Below, piece after piece: positions 22,915 through 32,977 of a stretch of DNA of 64,000 nucleotides. Origin of the DNA: Ampelomyces quisqualis (taxonomy: Eukaryota; Ascomycota; Dothideomycetes; Pleosporales; Phaeosphaeriaceae); assembly GCA_018398575.1 (NCBI GenBank), contig JAGTXZ010000018.1:1240001-1304000 (forward strand), written 5' to 3'. The notes beneath the pieces were generated by a model. The model saw only the letters and a list, made by a program, of their open reading frames with translations, ran no database searches and was not told where the DNA came from. The position numbers and the translations under genes are program-made. How positions within the stretch are numbered: position 1 is the first letter of the stretch; each line of letters starts with the position of its first letter.

Positions 22915-24128
22915 GGTTGCTGAGTTGGTGTGTGTGTTGGTGGTTTACTCTGTAAAGGCTGGGTTGTTGTGGTGCGAGGTTTCAAGGTGGCGTGGAACGT
23001 GTGAAGTGATTGACGTGTCCTGTTTTCTCAAACAGATCTGGCCTGGAAAAATTGAGTGAGTGATGCGAGGTTCTGCAGCGAATGTGTATGCTTCAAGCGT
23101 GTGAATGAAAGTGGTCGGACGTGGAGAGTGAATGGAAATTGCGGGGAACAGTGTCAAGTCATGTACTTTAAATAAGAAAACAGTGGGTCTCGCGGTGGCG
23201 CAGGGGCGGAGAGGCGCAAGGATATTTTCTTCAGGGGCAGTGAGTGATCCGTGTGCGGCTTAAACTGGGGCCGGAGAAACGGATCCGACTTGGCGGGAAT
23301 CTGACTGCTGGGCATCCCCGGATCTCGTCGGGGCCACGGACTTCGAGGTAAAATTATCAATCTTTAGCGGTCACCTCGAGTCACTTGTCTTTAACAAAGC
23401 ATGTTACTCTTTATTTGTCTTGGTGCTCTCAAGCTGCTTTTCACATCGTGGATAATCCTGCGATGAGCCTCTCCAGCCTCGCCTCTTGCCCTCCACTACC
23501 GGTCGGTTTCTTAAAAATAATCTTTGGTTAGACGACATAGACGTTGACACATGGACCACGACTATTCTCTTCAGGCGTACTATGCTGAAACTCGAATGGA
23601 ACCTTGAGCTCACAACAACGAAACAGAAGCATATACTGGTGCCGAAGCGGTACACAACTAAGCAGAGTAATTGAACTCGAGTACCTTTGTATATTGCTTC
23701 AAAACGTGACTTTTGATAATGCGTACGCGCTTGAGCGAGAATCTGAATGCCATCGATCGTCCAGCTTTCGCTACACGCATGACATTTGATCTCTAGTTGT
23801 CCAAGTGGTCAGGCTTGTAATATTATTTCTGCGCATCGAAAAGCGCGGATCTCCTCCCTCTACGATGACATACGCAGGAGACCTTGGTAGCATGGGAGAA
23901 TTACGTTTGTGATAAAATGAAGCGCTACTCGCACGTCTGCACTTGGAATTAGTAATTACCTTGGTTTTACATATATCTACATGTCCTGAGTTGCCTTTAA
24001 CAAGCATTTGAGCCCTTCTAAACAACCTTGACGTTATCGTCGAATAATCTTCGTGAGTTCCATCTTCCATTAGCGGGGGATAATGCCATTCGTCACCACA
24101 TCCTTGGAGATCCATACCATACACTTCA
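22915..24128. other. Intergenic region of about 1.2 kb
   Basis: Promoter of the small mitochondrial gene at the left, terminator side of ceramide synthase at the right. Short ORFs on both strands show no domain or codon-like composition. Nothing else recognised. Confidence 0.5.
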
Positions 24129-25635
24129 TCAAGATTTTGCGACCCCGTTCCTTTGCTTTACCCGCGCTCCGACCAACTCATGGTCCACCGCCGTACTCTT
24201 CCTGTCCGGCGTCGCCGAAGCCTCAGCCAACACACCCTGTGCACCGTTCGCTGTCTCAATGAAGTCCTCCTCGAGTTCTTTGATCTTCCTCTTCTTCTCT
24301 TCAACCTCTTCCTCGCTCGGCTCATACTCACTCCGATCATCGTCCGCCGTCTTGTACAAGATAAACCTAACCGCGATCCTACAGATGAGGAAAAACCAGA
24401 ACATGTTAACAGCCTGCAGACTCGCAAGGAGTGCGAAGGAAATGTATTGCGCGATCCAGCATTTGTATTGTTGGGTTTCCCAGTTGAGTTCAAAGGGGCC
24501 GACGGTTTTGAATGTGGTGAGGATGGAGTAGAGGATTTTCAGGTTGAGGTAGTGTCGCAGATAGGCCCAGACGCACATGAAAACGAAGAAGTAGGGGCCG
24601 ACAAAGGGGGCGTCGATGTAGTTTAGGCATTTGGATGTCTGTCCTCAGATTAGCATTGCTTGGGAAGAAGTAGCAGTGGGTACCGACGGCCAAGAAGAAA
24701 TCGGAAATGTCGTGAGTGATGTACACCGCGATGCCCATGTACGTGAAGTGGAACCTATAGCTCAACCAAATCAAGCTGATGGTAATAATGTGGTGCGCAA
24801 CAAGCTGGCTGAAGTCCTTCCGCGGCTTCTCCAGCATGAGCAGCAACACAATCAACTGCTGCGCCCAATAACTCGCCTGCAGCAGATAGTATGCCTTGAC
24901 AACCGCCTCGTTTGTCCTGTGCGGGAAATCCTCGTACATGCCCGTGGTGTTGAAATACCACACCGGCGTCCGCGCCATGATCCACAGCCCAAACGGCCCG
25001 TACAGCGCAAAATACAGCGCCGTATACGCCTGCTCCATGAACCTGCTCTGCTTGGCGCGGCTCCTGATGCCGTAGTAGATCGCCACAGGGCGGATGAGGC
25101 GCTGCATGAAATACTCGCGCGTGAAGCTCAGCACGACGATGTAGAAGCCCACAAAGGCAAAGTCGCGTGCGCCCTTGCCATAATGGATCGGGCCCAGTGG
25201 GTCGGCGCGCACAGTCGCCGGGATGAGCGGGTCGTTGCGGTCGAGCGGGTACGAGAGGAATAAGCAGGCGGCAATGGGGTTCGAGGGGTACGGATATACG
25301 AGGTACAGCGAGACGATGAGGAGGGCGAGGATCAGCGGGCCGAGCCAAGTGTGCCGTATGCATTGGCGCCTCAATCGAGAGGCGATGCGGCGCAGAGAGC
25401 GGCGTTTTGAGCGGCGGCCGGCCTTGTCTGTCTTCTGTGGCATGGTCGTGTCCAAGTTGGCGGGGCTGGTGAGCGGCGGCGTGCCTTTGCGCGCTGTCGC
25501 GAAGGACGGCACGTCGACGTCCCCGCGGATGTCTTGTCCCAGTCCGCTCGACTTCCTCCGTCGCACGCGAGTGCTGTTGGTACCGCCCGTGTTCCCGCCG
25601 GTGGTCCCGTTGAGCGGCGGAAACGGTTCCGTCAT
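24129..25635 (-). CDS. Ceramide synthase (LAG1/LAC1, TLC domain)
   Basis: Acylates sphingoid bases with acyl-CoA in the ER membrane. Model: exon 1 25635-24688, intron 24687-24639, exon 2 24638-24129; 485 residues. An upstream ATG at 25716 exists, but the ATG at 25635 has a better context (CACCATGAC). Basic N-terminus (RRSKRRSLRR), then several membrane helices. The Lag motif has the double His (HHIITISLIWLSYRFHFT) and HDISDFFLA. Exon 2 continues SKCLNYID...FVGPYFF and ends in an acidic/coiled cytosolic tail. The donor is a weak GTCGGT, chosen because it restores the conserved FLATSKCLNY join. A stronger GTACCC 4 bp downstream would need a different acceptor (CTGAG) and give FLAVGQTSKCLNY. Confidence 0.9.
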
Positions 25636-25963
25636 GGTGAAAGGTACAACTACAAGAAAAATAGGCACACTCGGATCGATGTGGTCACTCGTTGTAGATG
25701 CTGTCTGGCTGAACAAAATATTGGGTCAGGATCTTCTTTGGCGTCGGCGTCGGAGGATCCAGCCGAGACGCCGATCATCGGAAATGATCGAGGGGGTGGT
25801 CTGGTAGACGTCACGTGCAAAAGATCGTGTGCTGAAAGAGAACTTGTCTCTTTTCAATAATAGTTGCAAAATACACCAACACCATACAATTCGCTCGAGA
25901 TAACACTGAACCGTGGCAAACACCCCCAAGACGACCGTACGGGCATCGCCCTTGACTCATAGG
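25636..25963. promoter_or_regulatory. Promoter region of ceramide synthase
   Basis: 328 bp between the stop of the upstream UVRAG-like gene and the ceramide synthase ATG. Both genes point left. Contains GACGTCACGTG (about 25808-25818), a combined CRE-like/E-box-like palindromic site; its use is inference. Confidence 0.35.
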
Positions 25964-27954
25964 CTATTCCACAGGTCTCAACCGGCTTCCTGCATGGACA
26001 CCCGCGTTCTGCTTCAGGCTTCCTATCGCAGACATGGACGCGCCGTTGGCCTTTGGTGGCGCCGTCTTCGTGGCGCCAGCAGATTCCAAGTTTCTCTTCA
26101 GCTCCGCCGTCGGAGTTCCGGCACTGCTTGCCGTACCCGTACTGTCCATGCTGCTTTTCCGCGAGAACATGCCATCTTGCCGCAGTAATCCCCGGATACC
26201 GCCCGCTCTGCGTGCCGGAAGCTCGCCTTTGCCGGCCGTCGCAACGTACAACAAGTACTTGAGGTTAGGTAGAGTTTGGCGGATGTCGATTGGCCGCAAG
26301 CCAAGCGCGTTCGAGAGCATCTCGATATTCTTGTTGAGGAGAAACACACCGTATTCAAAGCGATACCGTACAACACCTTTCATATACAAAGGATAGATGC
26401 GCGGGTTGTTCTGGTTTCTCTGACCCAATGCAAGAGGATCTTCGATGGTACTGGTGGAGCCATGTAACATTATCGGATATGGCAATAGCACGGAGAGATA
26501 CGGCGACAGCTGGCTGACGACTTGAGCGACATAGCTCAATGCGGCAACTGTGACATCCTCCTTGACATCGTCGAACTCGGAATTGGGAAGCAAGAGGCCC
26601 CGAATGGTAAACGTAAATGACTTGCCAGGGACAGGTTCGATGGGGTAAAGCCGAAGGAGATCCTCGCACACTCGTCTTCGCTGCCCTACTATGTCATCCT
26701 GCGTCTTATCCAGGACACTCCTCATCTCTTTGCATTTTCCCTGCTGCTCCGCTAGATCAGCGTCAACTTTAGTCTGCTGTTGGTGGCCCGCGTCCATTTT
26801 CTCTTTACGGTATGCCAAGTTCGCTTTGAGCTCGTCACGTCTCCTTCGTGCGGCAGTGACCCGGCGCCTTTCGGCGTTCACCGCGGCCTGCACTGTTCGC
26901 AGCATCTCCTCCGTCTCCGGAATCTGCTCGACGGCAGAGATGGCATCTTTGTTCGTTTCCAGTATCTTCTCAATCTCGTCCGCTATCCGGTCGCGCGTGA
27001 CCAGTGCATCCTGAATACAATCGTCGAGTGTAGAGAGGCGCATTAGGGCATCGTATGAGGACGAGGCAAGCACTTTGCCGTCTGAGGGTTGCTTAGGAGG
27101 CGCTAGAATGTCCTGACGGGCCCGTTCCTGCGCCGGTAGATCCGTGAAGCTAGTGTAGATGCCGTCTGTCATGTGGAACAGGATGCAATTCTGGGGGAGA
27201 GGGTGCCGAAATCTGCCTAGAGTTTTCCCAATAAATTGGAGTGCCCGAAGCTGAACCGTATAATCGATCAAGTACTGCCATGCGCCTGTGCTCTCGCTCT
27301 TCGCCCACATTCGCACAGTCAACTTGTCGACGCGCGTCACGCCAGGCCCGCACGGTCCGAGATCGAAGAACCTGAAGTTGGGGTTCATCGCTTTCTCTGC
27401 CACTTCGGATATGTACACTGGTTCGTCGCACTGCTCCACGTGAAGGGTAAAGAAGGTGTTGGCCATGCGATCGGCTGCGATGTCTTCGAGCTTCCTCTGG
27501 CGGGTCAACAGGCTGGCGTTGGCCCACTCTACTGTCGTCCTTCTTCGGAGGCTCTTGCCGAGGCCAGGCCTCGCAGGCGTCGTTGGCGTCGTGGGCTCGC
27601 GCGCGGTGTTTTGGCCAAGTGCGTGGGGTCTCTTGGGCGGCTTGAGGTCGTTGGAGGATCGCGAATGGGCCAGACCTTTGCTTTCGCGCATCGCCAGCGC
27701 CTTGGTAGGCGACTCGAGAGTGCTCGGGATGGCTTCGTCGTCGATCGTCTTGCCGCGTGATCGCGGAGGGTTCGCGGTCAACGTGAGGTTGCGGATGGTG
27801 ATGCCCTGGAGGTGCCGGAGCTTGCGATTCTGTCCCAATTAGCTCTATCGTCGTAGTCGGCCACGGCATGACAACGCACATATGGCAGCAACCATGGCCG
27901 CTCCCTCGATGGTGGTGGATCGACCTGGCCGGCCGCGTGCGACTGATATGCCAT
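25964..27954 (-). CDS. UVRAG/Vps38-like subunit of PI3-kinase complex II
   Basis: Expected to act with Vps34, Vps15 and Atg6/Beclin in endosomal sorting. Model: exon 1 27954-27880 (25 codons), intron 27879-27830 (GTGCGT...CTAAT...CAG, 50 bp), exon 2 27829-25964; 646 residues. The intron is required because the exon 2 frame has a stop right upstream; it joins RPWLLPY to NRKLRHLQGI. A C2-like N-terminal half (about 150-250) is followed by a long coiled coil (about 290-410), then a globular domain with PYPIMLHG and GVFLLNKNIEML, as in the UVRAG/Atg14/Vps38 family. It shares a 312-bp divergent promoter with the mL67/Mhr1-like gene. Atg14 is the main alternative, but the C2 region favours UVRAG. 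Confidence 0.82.
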
Positions 27955-28266
27955 GTTACGTAGCTGGTCTTCTTGTCGCGACGCTTGTTGCAGGCGCCCC
28001 CGACTGGGTCGCGCAATTCCTCATTGGCGCAGGGTCCGACTTTTTTCGCAGGAGGATCAGCAGACAGCCTCCAGCAACGCATGTTAGTGTCCGCGTCCGT
28101 TGCGAGTGAACGGTCGTGGGGCGGTCGTATTGGAGCGCGCGGAAGAGCCGCGGTGAAGCTAGTCCCGTTTTGTGTGGTCGAATCTTTCCTACTGCGACAT
28201 GCCCTCCGAGCAACCTCACGGCACCAGCGGCACCGTTGTTGGCATCGCGCAAGCCCCTACGCAGCC
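27955..28266. promoter_or_regulatory. Divergent promoter, UVRAG-like / mL67
   Basis: 312 bp separate the two start codons, so both 5' untranslated regions and control sites must lie here. No classical TATA box was seen. Confidence 0.5.
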
Positions 28267-29750
28267 ATGCCCCGCACACTTTCCCGACTGCGATACAAGC
28301 TGCCGCCGGCTCCCGTGGCCTTTGTCGGCCCGAGCGGCAGACTCGTCCGCGACACAATTCTCGAGCAGAGGGCGAAGGCCTATGTCGACCGCCAATCGAA
28401 CCCCGGCGATGTTAGACTCCAGGTGGTTGTGAACCCAAAGGCACGACTCCCCGCAACAGGACAATCTCTCGTAGCCCCGCGGAAGCCTTTCACGTTGAGA
28501 GATATCGTGGATCCAGATGGCAAAGCACTCCACGGCGAAATCATCTACGTGTTCCGCAACATCAAGACCAACCAGATCATCTACTCGCTAGGCGAACTGA
28601 TGAATGTATGTATCACTCCAGGACCTGGAGCGGAATTTCATTCTAACGGGCACAGGACCATCACCTTGCACAGCTTCCCTTTATTGGCAAGCACTCCAAA
28701 CCACCCACCCTCCGACCGGACGAATGGACTCCGCACTGCGTCGTCACATTCCCCACCCCCCAACAAGGCTACAGCGCGTACAGAAAATTGCGCGAGTTTC
28801 GGAAACTGCACGAGTACTCGTGGGACAAGACGAATCCGGAATGGAAAGCACAGCCCATCAAGCAGCGGATAAAGTTGATCATGGATCAGAGGGCCAACAC
28901 AACCGCAGACATTGCCGCAGTATTAAATATGCAGGACAGATACGCCCAAGTCACGACGGAAAAATACGAAGAACGCCAGAAAGAGGAACACGAATTCATG
29001 GACAAGAAGTGGGCTGAAATTGACGCGCTGGCAAACGCCGCACGGCTCAAGCTGAAGGTCGCCGACGATACCAAGTGGCTGGAGCACCAGATCAGGTCTT
29101 TGTCGTTCAAGCTGGCCATGAAGCACAACCAGAACGAGGCGGACCAAAAGCGATTGAAGAACGCCAGGACGATACAAGAGATTCGGTTAAGGAAGATCCA
29201 ATACGCACAGCGGAAAGTAGTGCAGCTCAGGACGCTACAGGAGACCCTGGCCAAGCAGGCAGCACCTGCGAATGAGTTGGGCGCGGATGCCAAGCTAGAT
29301 GAGCTGAAAAATCAGGCAAACGTTCTGCGAAAAGCGATCCAGAATCGTGACCCCACGCTCAGCGCTGTCGATGTTGCAGTCGACAAAGATCTTCTCCTGG
29401 AGAAGGAAAAAGAGATTGCTGCACTTGAATTAGCTTTCCAAGCCAAGGCGCAGTCAGAGAACCGGGATCACTACATCGCGCGCTCCATATTACCGAAGCC
29501 GTTGAGAAAGGCGCTGCCGACACCCTATACTTTGGAGGGTGTCAGTGTTCGATGGGCCGATTTGCGTGACGCCCTGTTTGCGGCTGAAAAATGGCCAAAA
29601 GGCATCGAGCACGAGGTGTTGGTTATTAACAAAGCCCGTGGCGAGGCTGCTATGTTTTCTGTTGATGAGTACAATGCTGAACGGAGGAAAGAAGTCGGCC
29701 AGATTATGCAGATGCTTCAGCAATCGCAGAGCGAGGTGGCGACAGCTTAG
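28267..29750 (+). CDS. mL67/Mhr1-family mitochondrial ribosomal protein
   Basis: In yeast Mhr1 is the large-subunit mitoribosomal protein mL67 and has a role in mtDNA recombination. Model: exon 1 28267-28605, intron 28606-28655 (GTATGT...CTAAC...CACAG, 50 bp), exon 2 28656-29750; 477 residues. The Mhr1 core is visible: EIIYVFRNIKTNQIIYSL joined to LPFIGKHSKPPTLRPDEW and FRKLHEYSW. The C-terminal half (about 200-350) is a long charged coiled coil, an extension absent from the short yeast protein. The basic, hydroxylated N-terminus (MPRTLSRLRYKLPP) fits mitochondrial import. Family identity is from motifs; the recombination role in this fungus is inference. Confidence 0.8.
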
Positions 29751-30092
29751 GTCGGCGTGTATTGATATGTGTAGCAGTTCAGTGAAGAACATTGCGAATC
29801 GACACCCACACGAAAACTTGTTGTACACTATGATCGAGCATTTTGCCCATGATAGAATCGGTTGTATGTTTCATATTTGGAAGAACACGATATTGCCTAA
29901 CGCAATGAGACCACGGCAAGTGACAGTTGTGTGTCACGTGAGCCAGTCCGCATTTGGCTTACGGCGACTGTCAGCATCCACCCCACGTGAAACGTCATGC
30001 TCGACTGGCGGTACCATCGCACTTGTCGAGCCATTCAACAAGCTTCTGGATCGACATACACAAAGGCAAAGATACTCGTCTCGTGAACCAAG
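29751..30092. promoter_or_regulatory. Intergenic region upstream of GFA-domain gene
   Basis: 342 bp between tandem + genes: terminator of mL67 and promoter of the GFA gene. CACGTG-type sites occur (CACGTGAG at about 29937, CCACGTGA at about 29983). Nothing else seen. Confidence 0.4.
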
Positions 30093-30992
30093 ATGTCCAC
30101 GCCGTTAGGCGCATTAGGCGATCCGGCCTCCACGCCCATGCCTCCATCAGGGGCAGACTCATCATCTCAACCCCAAGATCAAGACGTCCCCCCAAAGCCC
30201 AAACACAAACCGTTCCCATCCATAACCGGCGGCTGCGTCTGCAACACCATTCGCTACCGTCTCCTCACATCACCTCTCTTCTGCTTTGCCTGCCACTGTC
30301 CCGACTGTCAACGCATGACAGGCTCTGCATTTGGCCTATTTCTGAACATTGAGGCGAATTACATCACTGTCATATCGCCCAAAAGTCCTGTGCGCCGACA
30401 AGTCACTAAGCGGCCAGGCCTCATATCCCGGCACGTAGTCTGCCCAGCGTGCGAAACGGAACTATGGAGCCACAACACCCTGGGCCCCGCCATTGTCGAT
30501 TTACGCGTCGGCACTCTGGATTTTCCCAGCTTGATGGAGCCGGACGTGCATTCCTTCACGGAGAGTAAGCTTGAGTGGGTGGGTTTGCCCGAAGGTGCCA
30601 GGACCACGCCCAGGCAATTCGATCACAAGAAAGTTTGGCCGAGAAGTAGTTTGAAGAGATTGGAGATGGCGATGGACAAGTGGGCAAAGAGAGTGGCGGA
30701 AGAAGCGCGGCGACTAAAAGCGGGTGGCGAAGATGCAGCTGGGGACGGCGAGAAGACGCCGACTGCCGTGGAATTTGGCGATGCGGAGGATGACGAAGCA
30801 TTTGAGAAAAGGTTCAAGGAGACGGAGAAGAAGTTGCGGGAGAGGTTGGAGAAACTGAGCAAGAAGTTAGGGGATGAGGACAGTGGAGAGCAGGGAGAGT
30901 TGGAAGAGCTGACGAAGAAGCTGGACATCAGAGATAGTGACACTGGAGGAGAGAAGGTCAAGGATGGGATTTTATCGTTGCCGGTCGAGTGA
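30093..30992 (+). CDS. GFA-domain (CENP-V/GFA) protein with acidic coiled-coil tail
   Basis: Intronless, 299 residues. The GFA fold binds two zinc ions; eight cysteines fit: Cys48/Cys50 in GGCVCNTIRY, Cys64/67/69/72 in CFACHCPDCQRMTGSAF, Cys117/120 in CPACETELW. The family name comes from glutathione-dependent formaldehyde activation, but most fungal members have no proven substrate. After the domain (about residue 195) comes a highly charged, coiled-coil-like tail (KRFKETEKKLRERLEKLSKK), unusual for the small GFA proteins and perhaps for oligomerisation. The Ser/Pro-rich N-terminus shows no signal peptide, so a cytosolic or nuclear place is likely. Confidence 0.85.
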   Translation: MSTPLGALGDPASTPMPPSGADSSSQPQDQDVPPKPKHKPFPSITGGCVCNTIRYRLLTSPLFCFACHCPDCQRMTGSAFGLFLNIEANYITVISPKSPVRRQVTKRPGLISRHVVCPACETELWSHNTLGPAIVDLRVGTLDFPSLMEPDVHSFTESKLEWVGLPEGARTTPRQFDHKKVWPRSSLKRLEMAMDKWAKRVAEEARRLKAGGEDAAGDGEKTPTAVEFGDAEDDEAFEKRFKETEKKLRERLEKLSKKLGDEDSGEQGELEELTKKLDIRDSDTGGEKVKDGILSLPVE

Positions 30993-31780
30993 TTTAAGCG
31001 TGACTTGCAGGGCCGAGGATTCGCGACTCGCTGCTGCTTCATTGCTGTATTCTTCAGCCTGACACACCAAGTGCTCAAAATAAATCGCTGAAGACTGCGC
31101 AATTGCTGGGCATATTGTTTCCAAGGCAATCTGACCAGCGTGGTTAACTACATCGCTGGTGTCACGGCAACTACTAGTGCGAAACTTCAACCACCAAAGA
31201 CTTCCAACCAACTTCGACACGTAAAATTGTTTGAGACAATAGGTCACTTCTGAAGCCACTTCATCTATACTTGCAGGCACACTACTAAATATTTCTTTTA
31301 GTGTAGCTCACGAAATGACTTATCCCGCCATCAGGAACATAGTCATGTTTTTCCCTCGGTGTAAAGAATTTGGCGAGCCGGCGGTGGTGTGGGAGCACCT
31401 GGCAGATGTCCCCGCCATCACAGTCAAACAGCATCATCTGCAAGATCGAAGTAATTGGAGCATGGGCGAAACGTTCTTCCACAAGAAGCATAACAAGGCA
31501 AAGTGTGTAGAGCCGCGAATAAAGTTAGCATCACCAGCCAGAAGGGCAAATCCAAAGCCAAGTCGAAAATGTTAAAACAAAAGGGACGGCGCCTTGAAAT
31601 GCTAATCGGAGAATACGGCAACCACCAATCATTCTAACCTGTCTACAGTAATGACCCGCGCCTTCGTCTTGTTCACCAGGGCAACCTCTAGGCCAATATG
31701 GGAGTTTAGCACACAAGTATGGTTCAAGGCGATAGGTTGGCTGGATAAGGACCTACACATGGATATCACAGTAATTGAGT
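30993..31780. other. Intergenic, no gene recognised
   Basis: GC-balanced sequence with short ORFs only, none with a recognisable domain. It passes into AT-rich DNA at about 31,780. Confidence 0.45.
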
Positions 31781-32960
31781 AAGCATCAATCACAGTCCGT
31801 GTAGTAGAGGATAGGTATAACAAAGTAACTAGGAAACAGCTTCTAAGAGTTTAGGAGTCTGTAGAAGTAAGCCTGCCAGCAGTTAATACTGAGATATCTT
31901 CGCTAGCTTCTTACAACCTTTATAGAGGGTTAGCTAGGCTAGTTGAGACTGAAATTTGCTCAACTGTAAGCCGTCTAGCGTTTCGCTACAGGTCCTGACT
32001 GCACTGCCCCTCCTTATGCTCGTGGAACATGCATAGTCTTTTAGTTCTAAACTACCTGCAAATGGTTTTGTTCGGCCGCCTGTATCTTTCTATAACCAGG
32101 ATGTAGGCTTACTAGTACGCCGCGAACTCTTTTCTGATTTTGTTTCTAGTTGATCCGGTTCGAATGTTAATAGGTTATTGTTAGGAAAGAGCTGTGTAGC
32201 CTTAGGTTATATATAATACTAGGCGTAGACTACCTTACTTAATCTTAACCTTTTCTATACTTTAATATAGCGCTGCTCTCTAGTAATTAATTATACTACT
32301 TAGTCTTACGCATAGAGTAGTATATAAGCGTATGTTAGAGTAGAAGTAATTTTATGTTAGTAGCCAGGACTTAATTTAATAGCTAGGACTTAATTATCCT
32401 TAGATCTTACTCTAATAGTAGGCTGCTAGGCGTAGTAGATATAGTAGTATCCCTCTTATAGAACTAAGCGTAAGCTATCTTATTAAAAATAACAGAAGAG
32501 AATTTCTTACGTAGATACCTTAGTTAGTAAAGAATAAGATTAAGAGTAGAAAACATATAATAGAGTAGAGATTGATTAAGAGTTAATTAATAAGAGGATT
32601 TGTAGCTTTAATACTTTACTTAATAGTGTTAATAGATATTTTAATTAGCACCCTAGAATATAAACGTATAAACTTTATAAGTAGAGTAGCTTATTCTACT
32701 TAAAGGTAAGTCTTCTACTAGATAGTAAGTTTACTTACTGTCTTTCTTACTAAACTATATAATCTTACTTTACAACAATACATATAGGTAGCTATCTACT
32801 TACTTTAGTAGTAATAGTAAAAGAGTTAATTACTGATAGTTAGCTAGCAAACAGATTGCTTCAAAGCCTTATCAATCTAGTCTTGTTTCCTACAGTAACA
32901 TACTCCGCTCTTACGTGTGTAGAGTCCGTAAGCAGCCTAGTTTACATGTTCCGCGACATA
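31780..32960. mobile_element. AT-rich RIP-like relic
   Basis: TAG/TAA-dense AT-rich block like the 1-17,680 region, interrupted by a normal patch at about 31,980-32,160. No retroelement motif could be read. It ends within about 20 bp of the histidine kinase stop codon. Most likely an old, heavily mutated transposon fragment. Confidence 0.45.
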
Positions 32961-32977
32961 AAGTACATCTATAGGTC

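Noticed and set aside
23771..24124. 117-codon - strand ORF left of ceramide synthase
   Set aside because: No domain, no plausible start context or intron signals; reads as random intergenic sequence.
31285..31575. Overlapping short ORFs in the GFA-kinase interval
   Set aside because: Both strands open for fewer than 90 codons with no motif; not supported as genes.
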